From Burkholderia cepacia GG4 (GTDB taxonomy: Bacteria > Pseudomonadota > Gammaproteobacteria > Burkholderiales > Burkholderiaceae), in NCBI RefSeq assembly GCF_000292915.1, contig NC_018513.1, forward strand, positions 2,480,001 to 2,544,000: 64,000 nucleotides of DNA, read 5' to 3'. The first letter of the stretch is position 1. Each line of letters starts with the position of its first letter. Shown here in pieces: positions 53,430 to 63,771 of the stretch. The position numbers and the translations under genes are program-made. Below the pieces are notes generated by a model. That model made no database searches, had not been told where the DNA came from, and worked only from the letters and a program-made list of their open reading frames with translations.

Positions 53430-56400
53430 GGCAGCGCCCCGGTGAGCGCCGCGGGCGTCGCCTGCGCCGGAGTCGGCGCCGGCGTGCTGGTGCGCGGCGG
53501 CGTCTGGGCCGGGGCTTGCAACAGCACGCCCGACGGCGGCCGCGCGAGCGCCGGAGACTGCGTCAGTGTACCGGCCGGCCGCGTCGCCGGTGCGACCTGC
53601 GGCACGCCCGCCGGCGGCCGCCGCAACGCCGGCGCCTGGATCTGCGTCAGCGGCTTGAGTCCGTTGAACAGGCCCGGGATCCCGCCGGCACCTCGCAGCC
53701 CGGCGAGCAAGCCCGCCAAGCCGGTTGGCTGGTTCCCGCCCAACGCCAGCGGATCAATCGGCCCGCCGCCGCCGAGCAGGCCGCCAAGCAGGCCCGGCGT
53801 CACGTACTCGACCGCGCCGATGTCGTAGCCGTTGGCTTGCGGCCGCGGCGTGCCGAAGATGTCGTGATCCGGCGCGCCGTTCGCGGTGGCCGCCCCGATC
53901 GCCGGCGACGTGCCCTTGATCGAGTAGTTGCCCATCATCACGTTGTAACCCGCGCTCCCCGGCGTGAGCGCCTCGTTGAACAGCGACAGCGGTCCGTACG
54001 ACATGTTGATCCACTGGTTGCCTTCATCGGGCGTGGCCGTCGGCATCAGCCCGAACAGCGGATTCGGCATCACCGCGTCGGCGATCCCGGGCGGCACGGC
54101 AAAGCCGTTCCCGCCGGCTTCCGGCGGCACCCGCGAGCCGTTGCAGTACTGGCCCACCGTCTGCGGATCCGCCGCCATGTTGGTCGCGGCGTAGCCAGCC
54201 GTGCTGGTCATGATCGAGTACTCGGGGTCCATCGTCAGCCCGGATTGATGGTTGGTCGGCCCGGTGTCGCCGTATGCGCCGATATCCCAGTAGACCGGCG
54301 GCGTCGTGCCGCCTGTCACGCAGAAGCCTGTCGACTGCCCCTTCTGGTTCAGGACCGGATTCAACGTGACCGCGTTCTGCACGCCGGGGATATTCGGGTT
54401 CGGCTGCGAACTCACCGAAATGTAGAACGTGCGGTTTCGCCAGAACACGTTGTTGGTCAGCACCGGGTTCGAGAACTTCGTGCAGTTCGGCGCGTTCGCG
54501 GGACACGTGACATGCCCCGTGAAACCCGCCGGCGGCACGAACGCGGCCAGCAGATTCTGCGTATGGTTCGCCGTCTCCAGCCCGGCCGGCTGCTGCGTCG
54601 ATGCCTCGATGAAGCTCGTGCAGGTCGAGTCCGCGCTGTTCGGGCTGCTCGTGCATCCCGGCGGCGGCACGTTCGACTGTGAGGCGGCCGGCGTATTGAA
54701 CAGCACGCCCGCCGACGCCGTCGCATCGTTCGCGATCACCGTGTTGTTGACGAAGTTCACACGCAACGCATCCTGCAGCGACACGCCGCCGCCCGACCAG
54801 CCGGCCACGTTGTCCGCGATGATGTTGTTGATCACGTTCACCTGGTACCAGTTGTTCGGGTTGCCGAGACTGCGTTGCACGTCCGTGCCGTTGACGTTCT
54901 GCAGCCGCAGGCCGCCGCCCTTCCCGCTTTCCGCGGTATTGCCCATGATCAGGTTGCCGTCGATCACGAGATTCGGGCCGATGCCGTCGGACAGCTGCGG
55001 CGCGCAATCGACATCGACGGTCGAGTTCTCGCAGAAAGTGCCGTCGGGCGGCACGCCCTGCGCGATGATGCCGCCGCCGTACGTCGGCAACGTCGGGTTG
55101 TTGCTCTGGTTGAACAACACCACGTTGTGCGACAGGTCGCCGTTGTAGCTGAACCCGAAGTGCGCGACGCCGCCGCCGTCACCGCCGCTGATGTTGCCGC
55201 ATACCCAGTTGTAGTTGAACCGGTAGTAGTCGGCGCCCGAGCAGAGGGTCACGCCGCCCGCCGCCGACGGCGTGGTCGAGTTGATCTCGTCGCCGTACGA
55301 CGCGTTCCCCGTCACCGCGTTGTGGTGAACGTTGACGAACGTGTTGTACATGAACGGCAACTGCGTCACGCCGTCCGCGGCGATGGTGCCGTCCGGCACC
55401 TCCACCTGGCCCACCGTGATGCCGCCCGACAGCGTGCCGGCATTGCCGGTCACCCGGTTGTTCGAGACCTCCGTGTAATGGTTCCAGCCGTGCAGGAAGA
55501 TCCCGCCGCCGCCCTGCGAGCTGTTGGTGAACGTGATCCCGTCGATGCGCGACGGGTTGCACAGGAAGTTGCTGTAGTTCGGGTTGTTCGGGTCCGTCGT
55601 GCAGTCGTGCCGCGTAAGCAGCGTGCAGACGCCATTCGCGGTGCAGTTCGTGCTCGGCTGCACGCCCTTGGCCAGCACCGTGATGCCCGCGCCCTCATAC
55701 GCGCCCAGCAGCGACGGCTCCATCAGCAGCTCGCCCAGGTTGCCGTTCTGCATGCTGTCCCAACCGACGGTCGGCTCGAACGGGATCGGATCCACGTGCC
55801 CCTGCATCTGCGTCGAGCACTGGTAGGTCCCGGACGGATCGTACGGGTTGTTGGTCGGCGAGACCGGCTTCGTCGGGTCGTACGCGGCAGAAATCGCGCC
55901 GCCGTCCAGCGACGTGCCGAACAGGCACGCGATCAGCCGACGCCACGGATCGAGCTTGCCGGACGGATGCGTGTTCGCGTTGACCGTCACCGACGCAGCG
56001 CCGACGCCTTGCAGCCGGACCGGCTTCCACATCACCAGCATCTCGTTGTACGTGCCCGGGCCGACGACGATCATGTCGCCCGCGCTCGCGTTGTTGATCG
56101 CGGTCTGCAGCGCATTGCTCGCGCCGTTCTCGCCGCCGACGTAGGTCGGCGTCTTGCCGCCGACCGTCACCGTGACCGCGTCGATCGAGCGCTTGCCGTT
56201 GCCGGCCGTGACCACGAGTTCGCCGCACTGCGTCGCCGGCGCGCCCATCTGCTGGATCGTGCAGGTCGACGGTGCCGTCGGCAACGGCAGCACCGGAATG
56301 CTCAGGTCAGGCACCGTCACGACGATCTGCGTGTCGCTCCACGACACGACCGGCGCGTTGACGCCCGCGATCGTGACCGTGCCGGTACCCTGCGACCCGC

Positions 56401-59400
56401 CGAAGCCGTAGTGGCGCGTGATGAACTTCTGGTTGAACGGCGCCGTGCTCTGGCTCGGCCCCGTGTACGCGTGGTTCGGCACCTGCTGGTCGCCCAGCGC
56501 GTTGATCGTCAGCGTCTTGCCGGGCCCGCTGACCCACGGGCCCGCACCGGCGCCGATCGCGTCGCCGGTCACGCTCGAGATCGCCGGCGTCGCATCCGGA
56601 TACGCGCAGTCGGGCTGGTTGTATCCGTCGGCGAACGACTGCACCGGCACCACCGGCGTATCCATGTACTGCGTCTGTCCGGGCATGAACGGAATCTCGT
56701 AACAGAACTGGCTGTAGGCCGGGTTGTACAGCGGATCGCTGATCGTCTGGCCCGGATGGTTCGGGTCGGGGATCGGGCCCGGGTCGTTCATGCACGCGAC
56801 CATCATCGTCGGCGCATAGCCGGTCGGGTTCGGCGGGTTCACTTCCCAGGTCGAGAAGGTCAGCCCGTTGTAGATGCCCCACTGGTCCGAATAGGTGCGC
56901 GAGGTTTCGTTGCCGGAGAAATCCTTGAACGAGATCGGCACGTTCGGCACCGCGAACTTCTCGCCGAACTGCGGCGAATACGGGTCGAACTCCGACGAGA
57001 AGTCGTCGAGCATGAAGCCCGTGTAGTGCGCCGCGACGTGCGTCGAGCTGAAGATCCAGAACTTCGCGAGCACCGATTCCTCGTCGGTCAGCATCACCTC
57101 CTTGCGATCGCACAGATGCCGGGAAGCACCCGCGAACGGCGCGACTTCCTTCGAGCCGGGGAACAGGCTCATGTAGTCCGGCACGATGCGCAGCTCGCCG
57201 ACGCACGGCCAGAACCGCTCGACGCTGCCGGTGTCGCCTTCGGCATGCGGCGTCGAACCGAGGTTGGTGGTCAGGTTCTGCGGGTTGTTCGGGTTGTAGG
57301 TCGAGTTCACCGCGGCCTGGTCGGGCAGGATGAAGACCGCGCCAATCCCGGCGAACTGTTGCGTCACCGGCGCGATGTAGTTGTCGCCGATCAGGATGTT
57401 CTTGTCTTCCTCCTTCACCAGTTCATAGCCCGGCGGCACGATGATCTCGACCACGTACTTGCCGGCCGGCAGCATCGGCGTGCCGTCGACGGGGTTCTTG
57501 CCGACGCAGATCGTGCAGTTCGACGCGACCGGCTTGCCGCCCGCGTCCGTCGCCGTCACGCTCGGGAACTTGTACATCCCGTCATACGGCGCCGGCTGGA
57601 TCTGGTTGAACACGTGCATGCCGTCGTAGCACTTGAACTGTGCATTCGCCGGCAACTGCCGATGCTGCGGATCGAGCCAGTTGGTGCTGTTCTTCAGCGT
57701 GAAGTAGAACGGGTCGTTCGGGTCCTGGCCCGGGCAGTTCATGTTCGGCGTCACGCCGTCCGCGCGGAAGCCCTGCGCCCAGTCGTCCCAGCTCGCCGTC
57801 TTGGTCGTGTCCACCAGCGTCAGGTTGGCGGTGCCGTCCGCGGCCGTACCCTCCTGGTACAGGTTCACCGTGACGTTCGGCACGTTGGGGGTCCACTTCG
57901 TGTGGATCAGCAGCGTCGGATCGTCGAACGGCCGCGTCGACGCATAGATCACCTCGCCGCGAATCCCGCCGTTCTCGCCCTTCGCGAACGGCGTCTTGCC
58001 GAACTCGATGAACGAGTTCTGGCCGGAGAAGCCCTGCCATGCCTCCGAGTTTACCCACGGCGGATCGACCCGGCCGGTCGAGCCGCTGCCGGTCGACGCG
58101 CAATCCGCGTCCGCGCAGTAGCGGGCGCCCGGCACCTGCAGGTTCGACGGCACGGGCAAGGTTTCGACCGTGTTCGCGAAGTTCGCGGCGATCGTCGAGT
58201 TCCCGCTGCCGGGCACGCCGGTGCGGTCGACCGGGCCGCCCGCGTCGTACACCACGTGCGTGCCGGTCGATTTGTAGCGCGTCTGGTCGTCGTCGACCAC
58301 GTACCAGTTGAACAGCGGGAACACTTCGTTGAACGGCGCGTAGCCATTGCCGTCGCTCGCGTTGAAGCTCGAGAAGCTGCCGTCGCGGAACCGCATGTTG
58401 ACCGACGCCAGCGCGATACCGGGGTCGTCCGGATGCGAGATGCCGTCGCCGTGCAGGTCGATGAAGGTCCGCGTATAGAGGTTCGTCTGCCACTGCAGCA
58501 CCGAGAGATCGCCGACGTCGACCGTCGTACTCCCGTTGGCCGCCGGCAGCTGCACCGCCTTCGCCAGCCCGTCGACGATCTGGTCGTTCCACTGATCGAA
58601 GACCGTGATGCGCGTCGTGCCGCTCGGCAACCCGCTGATCGTGAACTTGCCCTGGCTGTCGCACTTCGTGAAGCCGTAATCCTCGCCGTCCGGATCGCCG
58701 ACGCTCACGTAGCATTGCGAGAACGCCAGCGAATCGTGCGAGCCGCTGCTGTACAGGTTCTCGTTCGGCGGCCGGCCGTAGTGCAGGTTCGTCACGCGGC
58801 CCGTGATCGTGTTCGGGCACGCGCCGGTGTCGCACAGCCCGGTCTTCGTCGCATTGGTGCGCCGCGCGTTGATGATCTTCGGATTCGCGAAGCCGATCGA
58901 CACGTGATAGCCAGCCGGCCCGAACTCCTGGAAGTACGCGGGGCCGCCGACCTTGATGAACGCGTCGTGCGCCTTCTGCCCGTCGAGCGTGTTGGTCTGC
59001 AGCCATTCCTCGCCGCGACCGATCCGGTCGGCGGCCGGCGTCGCGATCACGCCATAGCGGCCCGGCATCAGGTTGGCGATGACAGCCTGGCCCACCAGCG
59101 GCGACAGCGTCTTGCCGTCCGATTCGTACTTCGGGCAGGTCGGGATCATGCCGACCAGGCCGTCGGTCGCCGTCGAGATCGGGCAGGCGTTGAGCCCGGT
59201 GAGCGGATCGACGGTGCCCTGCAGCGAATTCGACAGCGGCATGTTGAACATGTCATAGGTCATTTGCCCAGTCGGGTCGCCGGTGCCGCCGGCGTCGTCC
59301 CAGAGCTTGACCTCGAAGCCGCCGAGGCCCGGCTCGCGCGCGGTGCCGAAACCGTCGGACCCGCCGCTGACATCCACTTCGCCGTTCAGCGGCGCATCGT

Positions 59401-62038
59401 CCTCGAACACGAACACCGACAGCTTCGCCGTCTGGTAAGGCGTTTCCGTCAGCAGCACGTTGAGCTGCCCGGCTTGCCCGGTCGCGGTCTGCCCGGCCTG
59501 CGCGGCCGCGATCTGCGCGGGCGAAATCGGCGCGCCGCCCATGCTGTGGCCGCACTTGCCGGTGCCCGGCGCGAAATCCGCGCCGCTCGGGCCCGACGGG
59601 CAGTCGAGCGCGATGCTGAATTGCCGCGTGGTGTTGGGCGGCACGCCGCCGCTGTTCACGAACGTGTTGCCGGCATCGCCCGGCAGGATCGAGATGTAGT
59701 AGTGCTTGGTCGGATCGAGCGCCACGTATTTCGGATCGACCGCCGCCTGTTGCGAAACGTTCGTGCCGGTGCGGCACACGCCGTTGCCGACGTCGCACAC
59801 GGTCGCCAAGTGCTTGTTGGACACCGGGTCGTACACGGTCTGCCCGGATTCGCACGCGACGGTGCCGACGCAGCCGGCCGCCACCACCGGCATGTAGCTC
59901 GTATGGAAGTTCGTGCCGAGCGTCGGCACCGGCTGCGGCAACGGCGGGCAGTTCGCCGGCCGCGCCGTCGTCGAATTCACCTGGCAGGCCGGATCGATCT
60001 GCATCGTGCGGTCTTCCTCGATGATCCAGCGATAGTCGGTCAGCCTGACCATCTTGTTCGGCGCGGTCGCATCCGGCGCCATGCTCGGCGCATCCATCAC
60101 GTTCACGACCAGCCCGCTGCCGGGATTGAACGTGACCGTCACGGTCCCGGCGTTCGTGCTCGTCTGGTTCTGCGTGTTGGTGACCTTGTACTGGAACGTC
60201 ACCTTCTGCGCAGACGCGCCGGCCATCGGCGGCGTCGTCGGCACCGCGGTAAACGAGCCGTCCGGATTCAGCGTCACGGTGCCGTTCGTCGCGCTCGACG
60301 CGACGATTTGCGCGGTGAGCGGCAGCCCGGCCGGATCGCTCGCGCTGGCGAGCACGCCGGGCGCACCGATCTGAACCTGCGACGCGATGTTGCTCGAGAA
60401 GTTCGCATTGCCGGCCGTGGGAACCGACAGGCACTTGTTGCTCGTGGTGCAAGCGGTCAGCGTCACCTTCGCCGTCACCGGCGGCGTGCCGTTCGTCGAC
60501 TGGTAGACGAAGCTGTCGTTCGCCGCGCTGCTCGACAGGTACGTGAACGTACCGTCCGTGTTCAGCTTGAGCGTGCCGTTGCCGGGCGGCGTCTGGACCT
60601 TCACGCCGTAGACGCCGGAGTCGTTCGCGATCACGCCCTTGGCCGGATCCGACACGGCGAGCGTCGTGCCCGGCACGAAGTAGTAGTTCGCGCCCGCGGC
60701 GGTCGGCACTTCGCCGATGCCCGCGGTCGCCGACGGTTGCGCGTTGTTGACTGCGATGTAGGCCTGCATCCCGCCGTCACGCAGATTGTTGGTCGACAGG
60801 CTCAGCTCGCGGTCGTACACGGGCATCGCCCCGGCGGCCGGCGCGTTCACCATCACGTCATAGGTCTTGCCGGCGGCCATGAACACCGAGTTCTGGATGC
60901 GCGCGGCGCCGGGCAACGCGTTGCCGTCCTCGGCGATCAGCGAGAACCCGGGCACCGACGGATTGCCGGTTTGCGCGCCGACCACGGCCGGAACGTGCAT
61001 GCGCAGGCCGGCGTTCACCAGCCGCACGAGCACCTGCCCGGTCGACGCCGGCACGTTCGCGCTCGGCGGGAACGCCGATGCGTTCGGGTTGGTGCGATCG
61101 AATGCGACGCCGTTGATCAGGTAGTAGCGCGGATCGTAATTCACCACCGGCGGATAGCAGGTACCGAACGATGTGGACTTCGAATCGCCGCACCCGCCGG
61201 GCTGACCCGACCACGCGGCGGTTTCGCTGAAGCCCTTGGTCGCCACGGCCGCGGCGACTGCCCCGTTCTGCACCGGATCGATCTCGCTCATCACGAGCGG
61301 CACGTCGGCGTCATAGCATGACGCCGAATTCGGATACGCCTGCTTCGTCGATGCGCAGGTTGAACTTGCGACGGCCGGGCTCTTCACGACCAGCACGCCG
61401 TACAGGCCCATCGGCCCCTGGATCGACGGGTGCGTGCCCGATTCCAGCAGGTAGGTACCGGGCTTCAGATTCGGCCAGGTGAGCGTGGTATGCGATTTCG
61501 GATCGGTCGACGCCGCCACCTCGGTCCCGAACGACTCGACGCGCGGCCCTTGCGCGGGAGGCACGAACGACGCCATCGGCGCGGTCGAGGTCGCGGTGAC
61601 GATCGGCCAGGTCGTGGCGGTCTGTGTCGGATGGACCGGGCTCGGCGTGGTCGTCGGCTTGTCACCGAGACCGCCGCCGAGTTGCCCGACGATCACGAGC
61701 GAGGTCGGCACGGGCGCCGGCAGGTTGTTCGTCAGGTTGATCTGCAGCTGCCCTGCCGGCACGGTGATCACCACCGGCGACCAGTTCGCGCCGGCGGTCG
61801 TGTTCGCCGCCGCGCAAGTGGCATTCGCGGCCGGCGCCGCCGCGACGGCGGCCGGCGTACAGCTGTAGCCCCACATCGGCACGGACTGTCCGTCCGGCAT
61901 CATCGCCGTGGACGCCTTCGCCGTCAGGTTGACGACCGCCTGCGCGAAACAGGCCTCGCCGGCCGTCAGCAACATGGATGCCGCGACCCCTGCCTTGAAC
62001 AGGCCAAGAAGCGTCGCCGTGAGCTTGGTGGATTTCAT
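53426..62038 (-). CDS. Giant secreted protein with cupredoxin-like, SdrD-like and beta-helix regions
   Basis: A 2870-residue exported protein (signal about 1-32). In order there are two cupredoxin-like regions (about 33-230 and 230-440; LKPGTYLLESGTHPSIQGPMGLYGVLVV keeps the fold but only one His), and two cadherin/VCBS-type repeats (about 450-650, GTLKLNTDGTFTYL and GTVTLNPDGSFTAV). SdrD-B-like modules follow (about 880-1250, with IDLHGDGISHPDDPG), then an IPT-like segment (about 1815-1915). A right-handed beta-helix (about 1965-2650) opens with LQTAINNASAGDMIVVGPGTYNE. A Gly/Leu/Pro tail ends it. No complete copper site is evident. It is likely a cell-surface or released scaffold. GGGGGAG precedes the ATG. 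Confidence 0.85.
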   Translation of the reverse strand: MKSTKLTATLLGLFKAGVAASMLLTAGEACFAQAVVNLTAKASTAMMPDGQSVPMWGYSCTPAAVAAAPAANATCAAANTTAGANWSPVVITVPAGQLQINLTNNLPAPVPTSLVIVGQLGGGLGDKPTTTPSPVHPTQTATTWPIVTATSTAPMASFVPPAQGPRVESFGTEVAASTDPKSHTTLTWPNLKPGTYLLESGTHPSIQGPMGLYGVLVVKSPAVASSTCASTKQAYPNSASCYDADVPLVMSEIDPVQNGAVAAAVATKGFSETAAWSGQPGGCGDSKSTSFGTCYPPVVNYDPRYYLINGVAFDRTNPNASAFPPSANVPASTGQVLVRLVNAGLRMHVPAVVGAQTGNPSVPGFSLIAEDGNALPGAARIQNSVFMAAGKTYDVMVNAPAAGAMPVYDRELSLSTNNLRDGGMQAYIAVNNAQPSATAGIGEVPTAAGANYYFVPGTTLAVSDPAKGVIANDSGVYGVKVQTPPGNGTLKLNTDGTFTYLSSSAANDSFVYQSTNGTPPVTAKVTLTACTTSNKCLSVPTAGNANFSSNIASQVQIGAPGVLASASDPAGLPLTAQIVASSATNGTVTLNPDGSFTAVPTTPPMAGASAQKVTFQYKVTNTQNQTSTNAGTVTVTFNPGSGLVVNVMDAPSMAPDATAPNKMVRLTDYRWIIEEDRTMQIDPACQVNSTTARPANCPPLPQPVPTLGTNFHTSYMPVVAAGCVGTVACESGQTVYDPVSNKHLATVCDVGNGVCRTGTNVSQQAAVDPKYVALDPTKHYYISILPGDAGNTFVNSGGVPPNTTRQFSIALDCPSGPSGADFAPGTGKCGHSMGGAPISPAQIAAAQAGQTATGQAGQLNVLLTETPYQTAKLSVFVFEDDAPLNGEVDVSGGSDGFGTAREPGLGGFEVKLWDDAGGTGDPTGQMTYDMFNMPLSNSLQGTVDPLTGLNACPISTATDGLVGMIPTCPKYESDGKTLSPLVGQAVIANLMPGRYGVIATPAADRIGRGEEWLQTNTLDGQKAHDAFIKVGGPAYFQEFGPAGYHVSIGFANPKIINARRTNATKTGLCDTGACPNTITGRVTNLHYGRPPNENLYSSGSHDSLAFSQCYVSVGDPDGEDYGFTKCDSQGKFTISGLPSGTTRITVFDQWNDQIVDGLAKAVQLPAANGSTTVDVGDLSVLQWQTNLYTRTFIDLHGDGISHPDDPGIALASVNMRFRDGSFSSFNASDGNGYAPFNEVFPLFNWYVVDDDQTRYKSTGTHVVYDAGGPVDRTGVPGSGNSTIAANFANTVETLPVPSNLQVPGARYCADADCASTGSGSTGRVDPPWVNSEAWQGFSGQNSFIEFGKTPFAKGENGGIRGEVIYASTRPFDDPTLLIHTKWTPNVPNVTVNLYQEGTAADGTANLTLVDTTKTASWDDWAQGFRADGVTPNMNCPGQDPNDPFYFTLKNSTNWLDPQHRQLPANAQFKCYDGMHVFNQIQPAPYDGMYKFPSVTATDAGGKPVASNCTICVGKNPVDGTPMLPAGKYVVEIIVPPGYELVKEEDKNILIGDNYIAPVTQQFAGIGAVFILPDQAAVNSTYNPNNPQNLTTNLGSTPHAEGDTGSVERFWPCVGELRIVPDYMSLFPGSKEVAPFAGASRHLCDRKEVMLTDEESVLAKFWIFSSTHVAAHYTGFMLDDFSSEFDPYSPQFGEKFAVPNVPISFKDFSGNETSRTYSDQWGIYNGLTFSTWEVNPPNPTGYAPTMMVACMNDPGPIPDPNHPGQTISDPLYNPAYSQFCYEIPFMPGQTQYMDTPVVPVQSFADGYNQPDCAYPDATPAISSVTGDAIGAGAGPWVSGPGKTLTINALGDQQVPNHAYTGPSQSTAPFNQKFITRHYGFGGSQGTGTVTIAGVNAPVVSWSDTQIVVTVPDLSIPVLPLPTAPSTCTIQQMGAPATQCGELVVTAGNGKRSIDAVTVTVGGKTPTYVGGENGASNALQTAINNASAGDMIVVGPGTYNEMLVMWKPVRLQGVGAASVTVNANTHPSGKLDPWRRLIACLFGTSLDGGAISAAYDPTKPVSPTNNPYDPSGTYQCSTQMQGHVDPIPFEPTVGWDSMQNGNLGELLMEPSLLGAYEGAGITVLAKGVQPSTNCTANGVCTLLTRHDCTTDPNNPNYSNFLCNPSRIDGITFTNSSQGGGGIFLHGWNHYTEVSNNRVTGNAGTLSGGITVGQVEVPDGTIAADGVTQLPFMYNTFVNVHHNAVTGNASYGDEINSTTPSAAGGVTLCSGADYYRFNYNWVCGNISGGDGGGVAHFGFSYNGDLSHNVVLFNQSNNPTLPTYGGGIIAQGVPPDGTFCENSTVDVDCAPQLSDGIGPNLVIDGNLIMGNTAESGKGGGLRLQNVNGTDVQRSLGNPNNWYQVNVINNIIADNVAGWSGGGVSLQDALRVNFVNNTVIANDATASAGVLFNTPAASQSNVPPPGCTSSPNSADSTCTSFIEASTQQPAGLETANHTQNLLAAFVPPAGFTGHVTCPANAPNCTKFSNPVLTNNVFWRNRTFYISVSSQPNPNIPGVQNAVTLNPVLNQKGQSTGFCVTGGTTPPVYWDIGAYGDTGPTNHQSGLTMDPEYSIMTSTAGYAATNMAADPQTVGQYCNGSRVPPEAGGNGFAVPPGIADAVMPNPLFGLMPTATPDEGNQWINMSYGPLSLFNEALTPGSAGYNVMMGNYSIKGTSPAIGAATANGAPDHDIFGTPRPQANGYDIGAVEYVTPGLLGGLLGGGGPIDPLALGGNQPTGLAGLLAGLRGAGGIPGLFNGLKPLTQIQAPALRRPPAGVPQVAPATRPAGTLTQSPALARPPSGVLLQAPAQTPPRTSTPAPTPAQATPAALTGALP

Positions 62039-62056
62039 CGCGTTTCTCCCCCACCC

Positions 62057-63706
62057 CTAATTGGATTCGTCGATCACAAACACCGGAGGATCGACGAGCA
62101 TCATCATCATCAATCCGCCGGGAAAGATGTTGTTCGTCGTGATCTCGCGTTCGTTATGCGAGTGCCACATGAATGCGAAGCCCGCTTCCGTCGCCGCCGG
62201 GTTCAGGTTCGTGTTGCTGGGCGGCGACGTCCCGGTCGGAGACGTGGCGCGCGTGGTCGCGTCCGGCCCGAGATACGGACTGCCGCCATACCAGAAGCCG
62301 TTGGTCAGGATGTTCGAGTCCGGCAGCGTGACCGGCCCGCCGCTGCCGACCTTGCCGAACGGCGCCTTCTCGAGCGCCTTGCCGTGGTCCTGGCACCACT
62401 CGTAGTAGTTCGGCGCGTTGCGCGGGGCCGGCGGATTCGACGCGGTCGTGTAGTAGCCGTTCGCGTCCGGGACACACACGGAGCCGTCGCCCGGGTAATG
62501 CCCGTAGACGTCCCAGTTCAGGCCCTTGCCGGTCCAGTAGAAGATCCCGTCCATCGTCAGGCCCGGCGTCGTGGTGGTCGTGAACAGCAGCGGGCCGGCC
62601 GGCAGCCGCGGGTTCCCCTGGTGAGCCGGGTCAACCGCGCTGAGCAGCAGGTTGCCGTCGCGCGCCAGCACGCGCACGTGATTGCCGTGCTCGTGGAACG
62701 GATGCTGCCAGCGGCCCGTGCCGACGATCCGCAGCAGCACCAGTTCGCCCGGATGCATGTGCGGGTTGCCGTTGTACGGCTGGTGCGGATACTGCGGCGC
62801 GTAGTTCGGATCCATGTCGTCCGGCATCGAACGGCCATTGACCATGAAATAGGCCGGGTGATAAGGCTCGGTCTCGACGGTCATGCAGCCGGCCTGCTTC
62901 AGGCACGATGCATTCGCCGCGACCTGCTGTTCCGCCTGCTGATGGATGCGCGGATCCATTTCGGACAACTGAAAGAGATACTCACGGTCATAGCAGGCTG
63001 CGCTGTTATCAAACGCCGCCGCCGCGTTGCGGAAATCGTGCTGGCCGAACGGCCTGCCGGTGTCCGGGAACGCCATGCAGCCCGCCGTGTTGACCGACGT
63101 GTTCGGCAGCACGATGATCGCGCCGTACATCCCCATCTCGATCTGCAGGTCGCCCTGCGTGCCGCTGTAGTACGTATGCGTGCCCGGCGTCGACGCGACG
63201 AACGTGTAGGTGACCGTCGTGCCGTGCGGCGCCTCCTGCGCCAGCAGTCCGGACACGCCGGAGGTGCCGGTGCAGGTCTTGCCGTCCGGGCTCAGCGTCC
63301 CGGTGCACACGACGAAGCCGGGAAACAGGATCGACGTGTTGCCGGCCGCCACCGGCAGGTTGTTGGTGAGCGTCACGGTGATGGTGTCGCCCTGCCTGAC
63401 GATCAGCGTCGGGCCGGGGATCTGCATCGTCGGACAGGTCGCGCCGGCGATCGCCGCCGGCGAGAATACGGGCGCCGTCGCGCTGGTCGTCGCGCAGCCG
63501 TAACCCCACGAGTAGACGCTCGAGCCGTCGGGCTGCGTGATGCGCGCCTCCTCGGCGGTGAGATTGAAGACCTTGCCGGTGATGCCCGGTGCGGCGGCTA
63601 GCGCGTGCATCGACAGCAACGCGGCGAGCGTCGCGACGCCGACGCGCGCGAGCCGTCCGAGACGGGCGAGCGTCGCGGTCCACGCATGATGAGTGATGTG
63701 TCCCAC
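62057..63706 (-). CDS. Multicopper-oxidase-like protein without type 1 Cys
   Basis: A 549-residue exported protein with a signal peptide ending ALA-AAPG (about residue 38). Cupredoxin-like domains span about 43-200 and 285-540. The HPFHEHG motif (H335, H338, H340) matches the third copper motif of multicopper oxidases. The fourth site reads MWHSHNEREITTN (H515, S516, H517), with Ser where a type 1 Cys is expected, and the first-domain HxH motifs are not seen. Many disulfide-type Cys are present. It starts with GTG after AGGAGAAAAGCC and lies 18 bases before the giant gene. Confidence 0.83.
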   Translation of the reverse strand: MGHITHHAWTATLARLGRLARVGVATLAALLSMHALAAAPGITGKVFNLTAEEARITQPDGSSVYSWGYGCATTSATAPVFSPAAIAGATCPTMQIPGPTLIVRQGDTITVTLTNNLPVAAGNTSILFPGFVVCTGTLSPDGKTCTGTSGVSGLLAQEAPHGTTVTYTFVASTPGTHTYYSGTQGDLQIEMGMYGAIIVLPNTSVNTAGCMAFPDTGRPFGQHDFRNAAAAFDNSAACYDREYLFQLSEMDPRIHQQAEQQVAANASCLKQAGCMTVETEPYHPAYFMVNGRSMPDDMDPNYAPQYPHQPYNGNPHMHPGELVLLRIVGTGRWQHPFHEHGNHVRVLARDGNLLLSAVDPAHQGNPRLPAGPLLFTTTTTPGLTMDGIFYWTGKGLNWDVYGHYPGDGSVCVPDANGYYTTASNPPAPRNAPNYYEWCQDHGKALEKAPFGKVGSGGPVTLPDSNILTNGFWYGGSPYLGPDATTRATSPTGTSPPSNTNLNPAATEAGFAFMWHSHNEREITTNNIFPGGLMMMMLVDPPVFVIDESN

Positions 63707-63737
63707 GGCTTTTCTCCTAGGGCAGGACTTCCCGGCC

Positions 63738-63765
63738 GGGCCCGCCCGATGGCGCGGGCGGGCCC
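63738..63765. repeat. GC-only hairpin between MCO-like genes
   Basis: A perfect 10-bp stem (63738-63747 with 63756-63765, 8-base loop) lies between two genes of the same strand. No T-run follows on either strand, so it more likely tunes relative expression by mRNA stability than terminates. Confidence 0.5.
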
Positions 63766-63771
63766 CGGTCT

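Noticed and set aside
54875..61321. A 2148-codon open frame on the plus strand opposite the giant protein gene
   Set aside because: Its product is Arg/Ala/Val/His-rich with no domain pattern. It arises because GC-rich codons on the minus strand leave few stops in this antisense frame.
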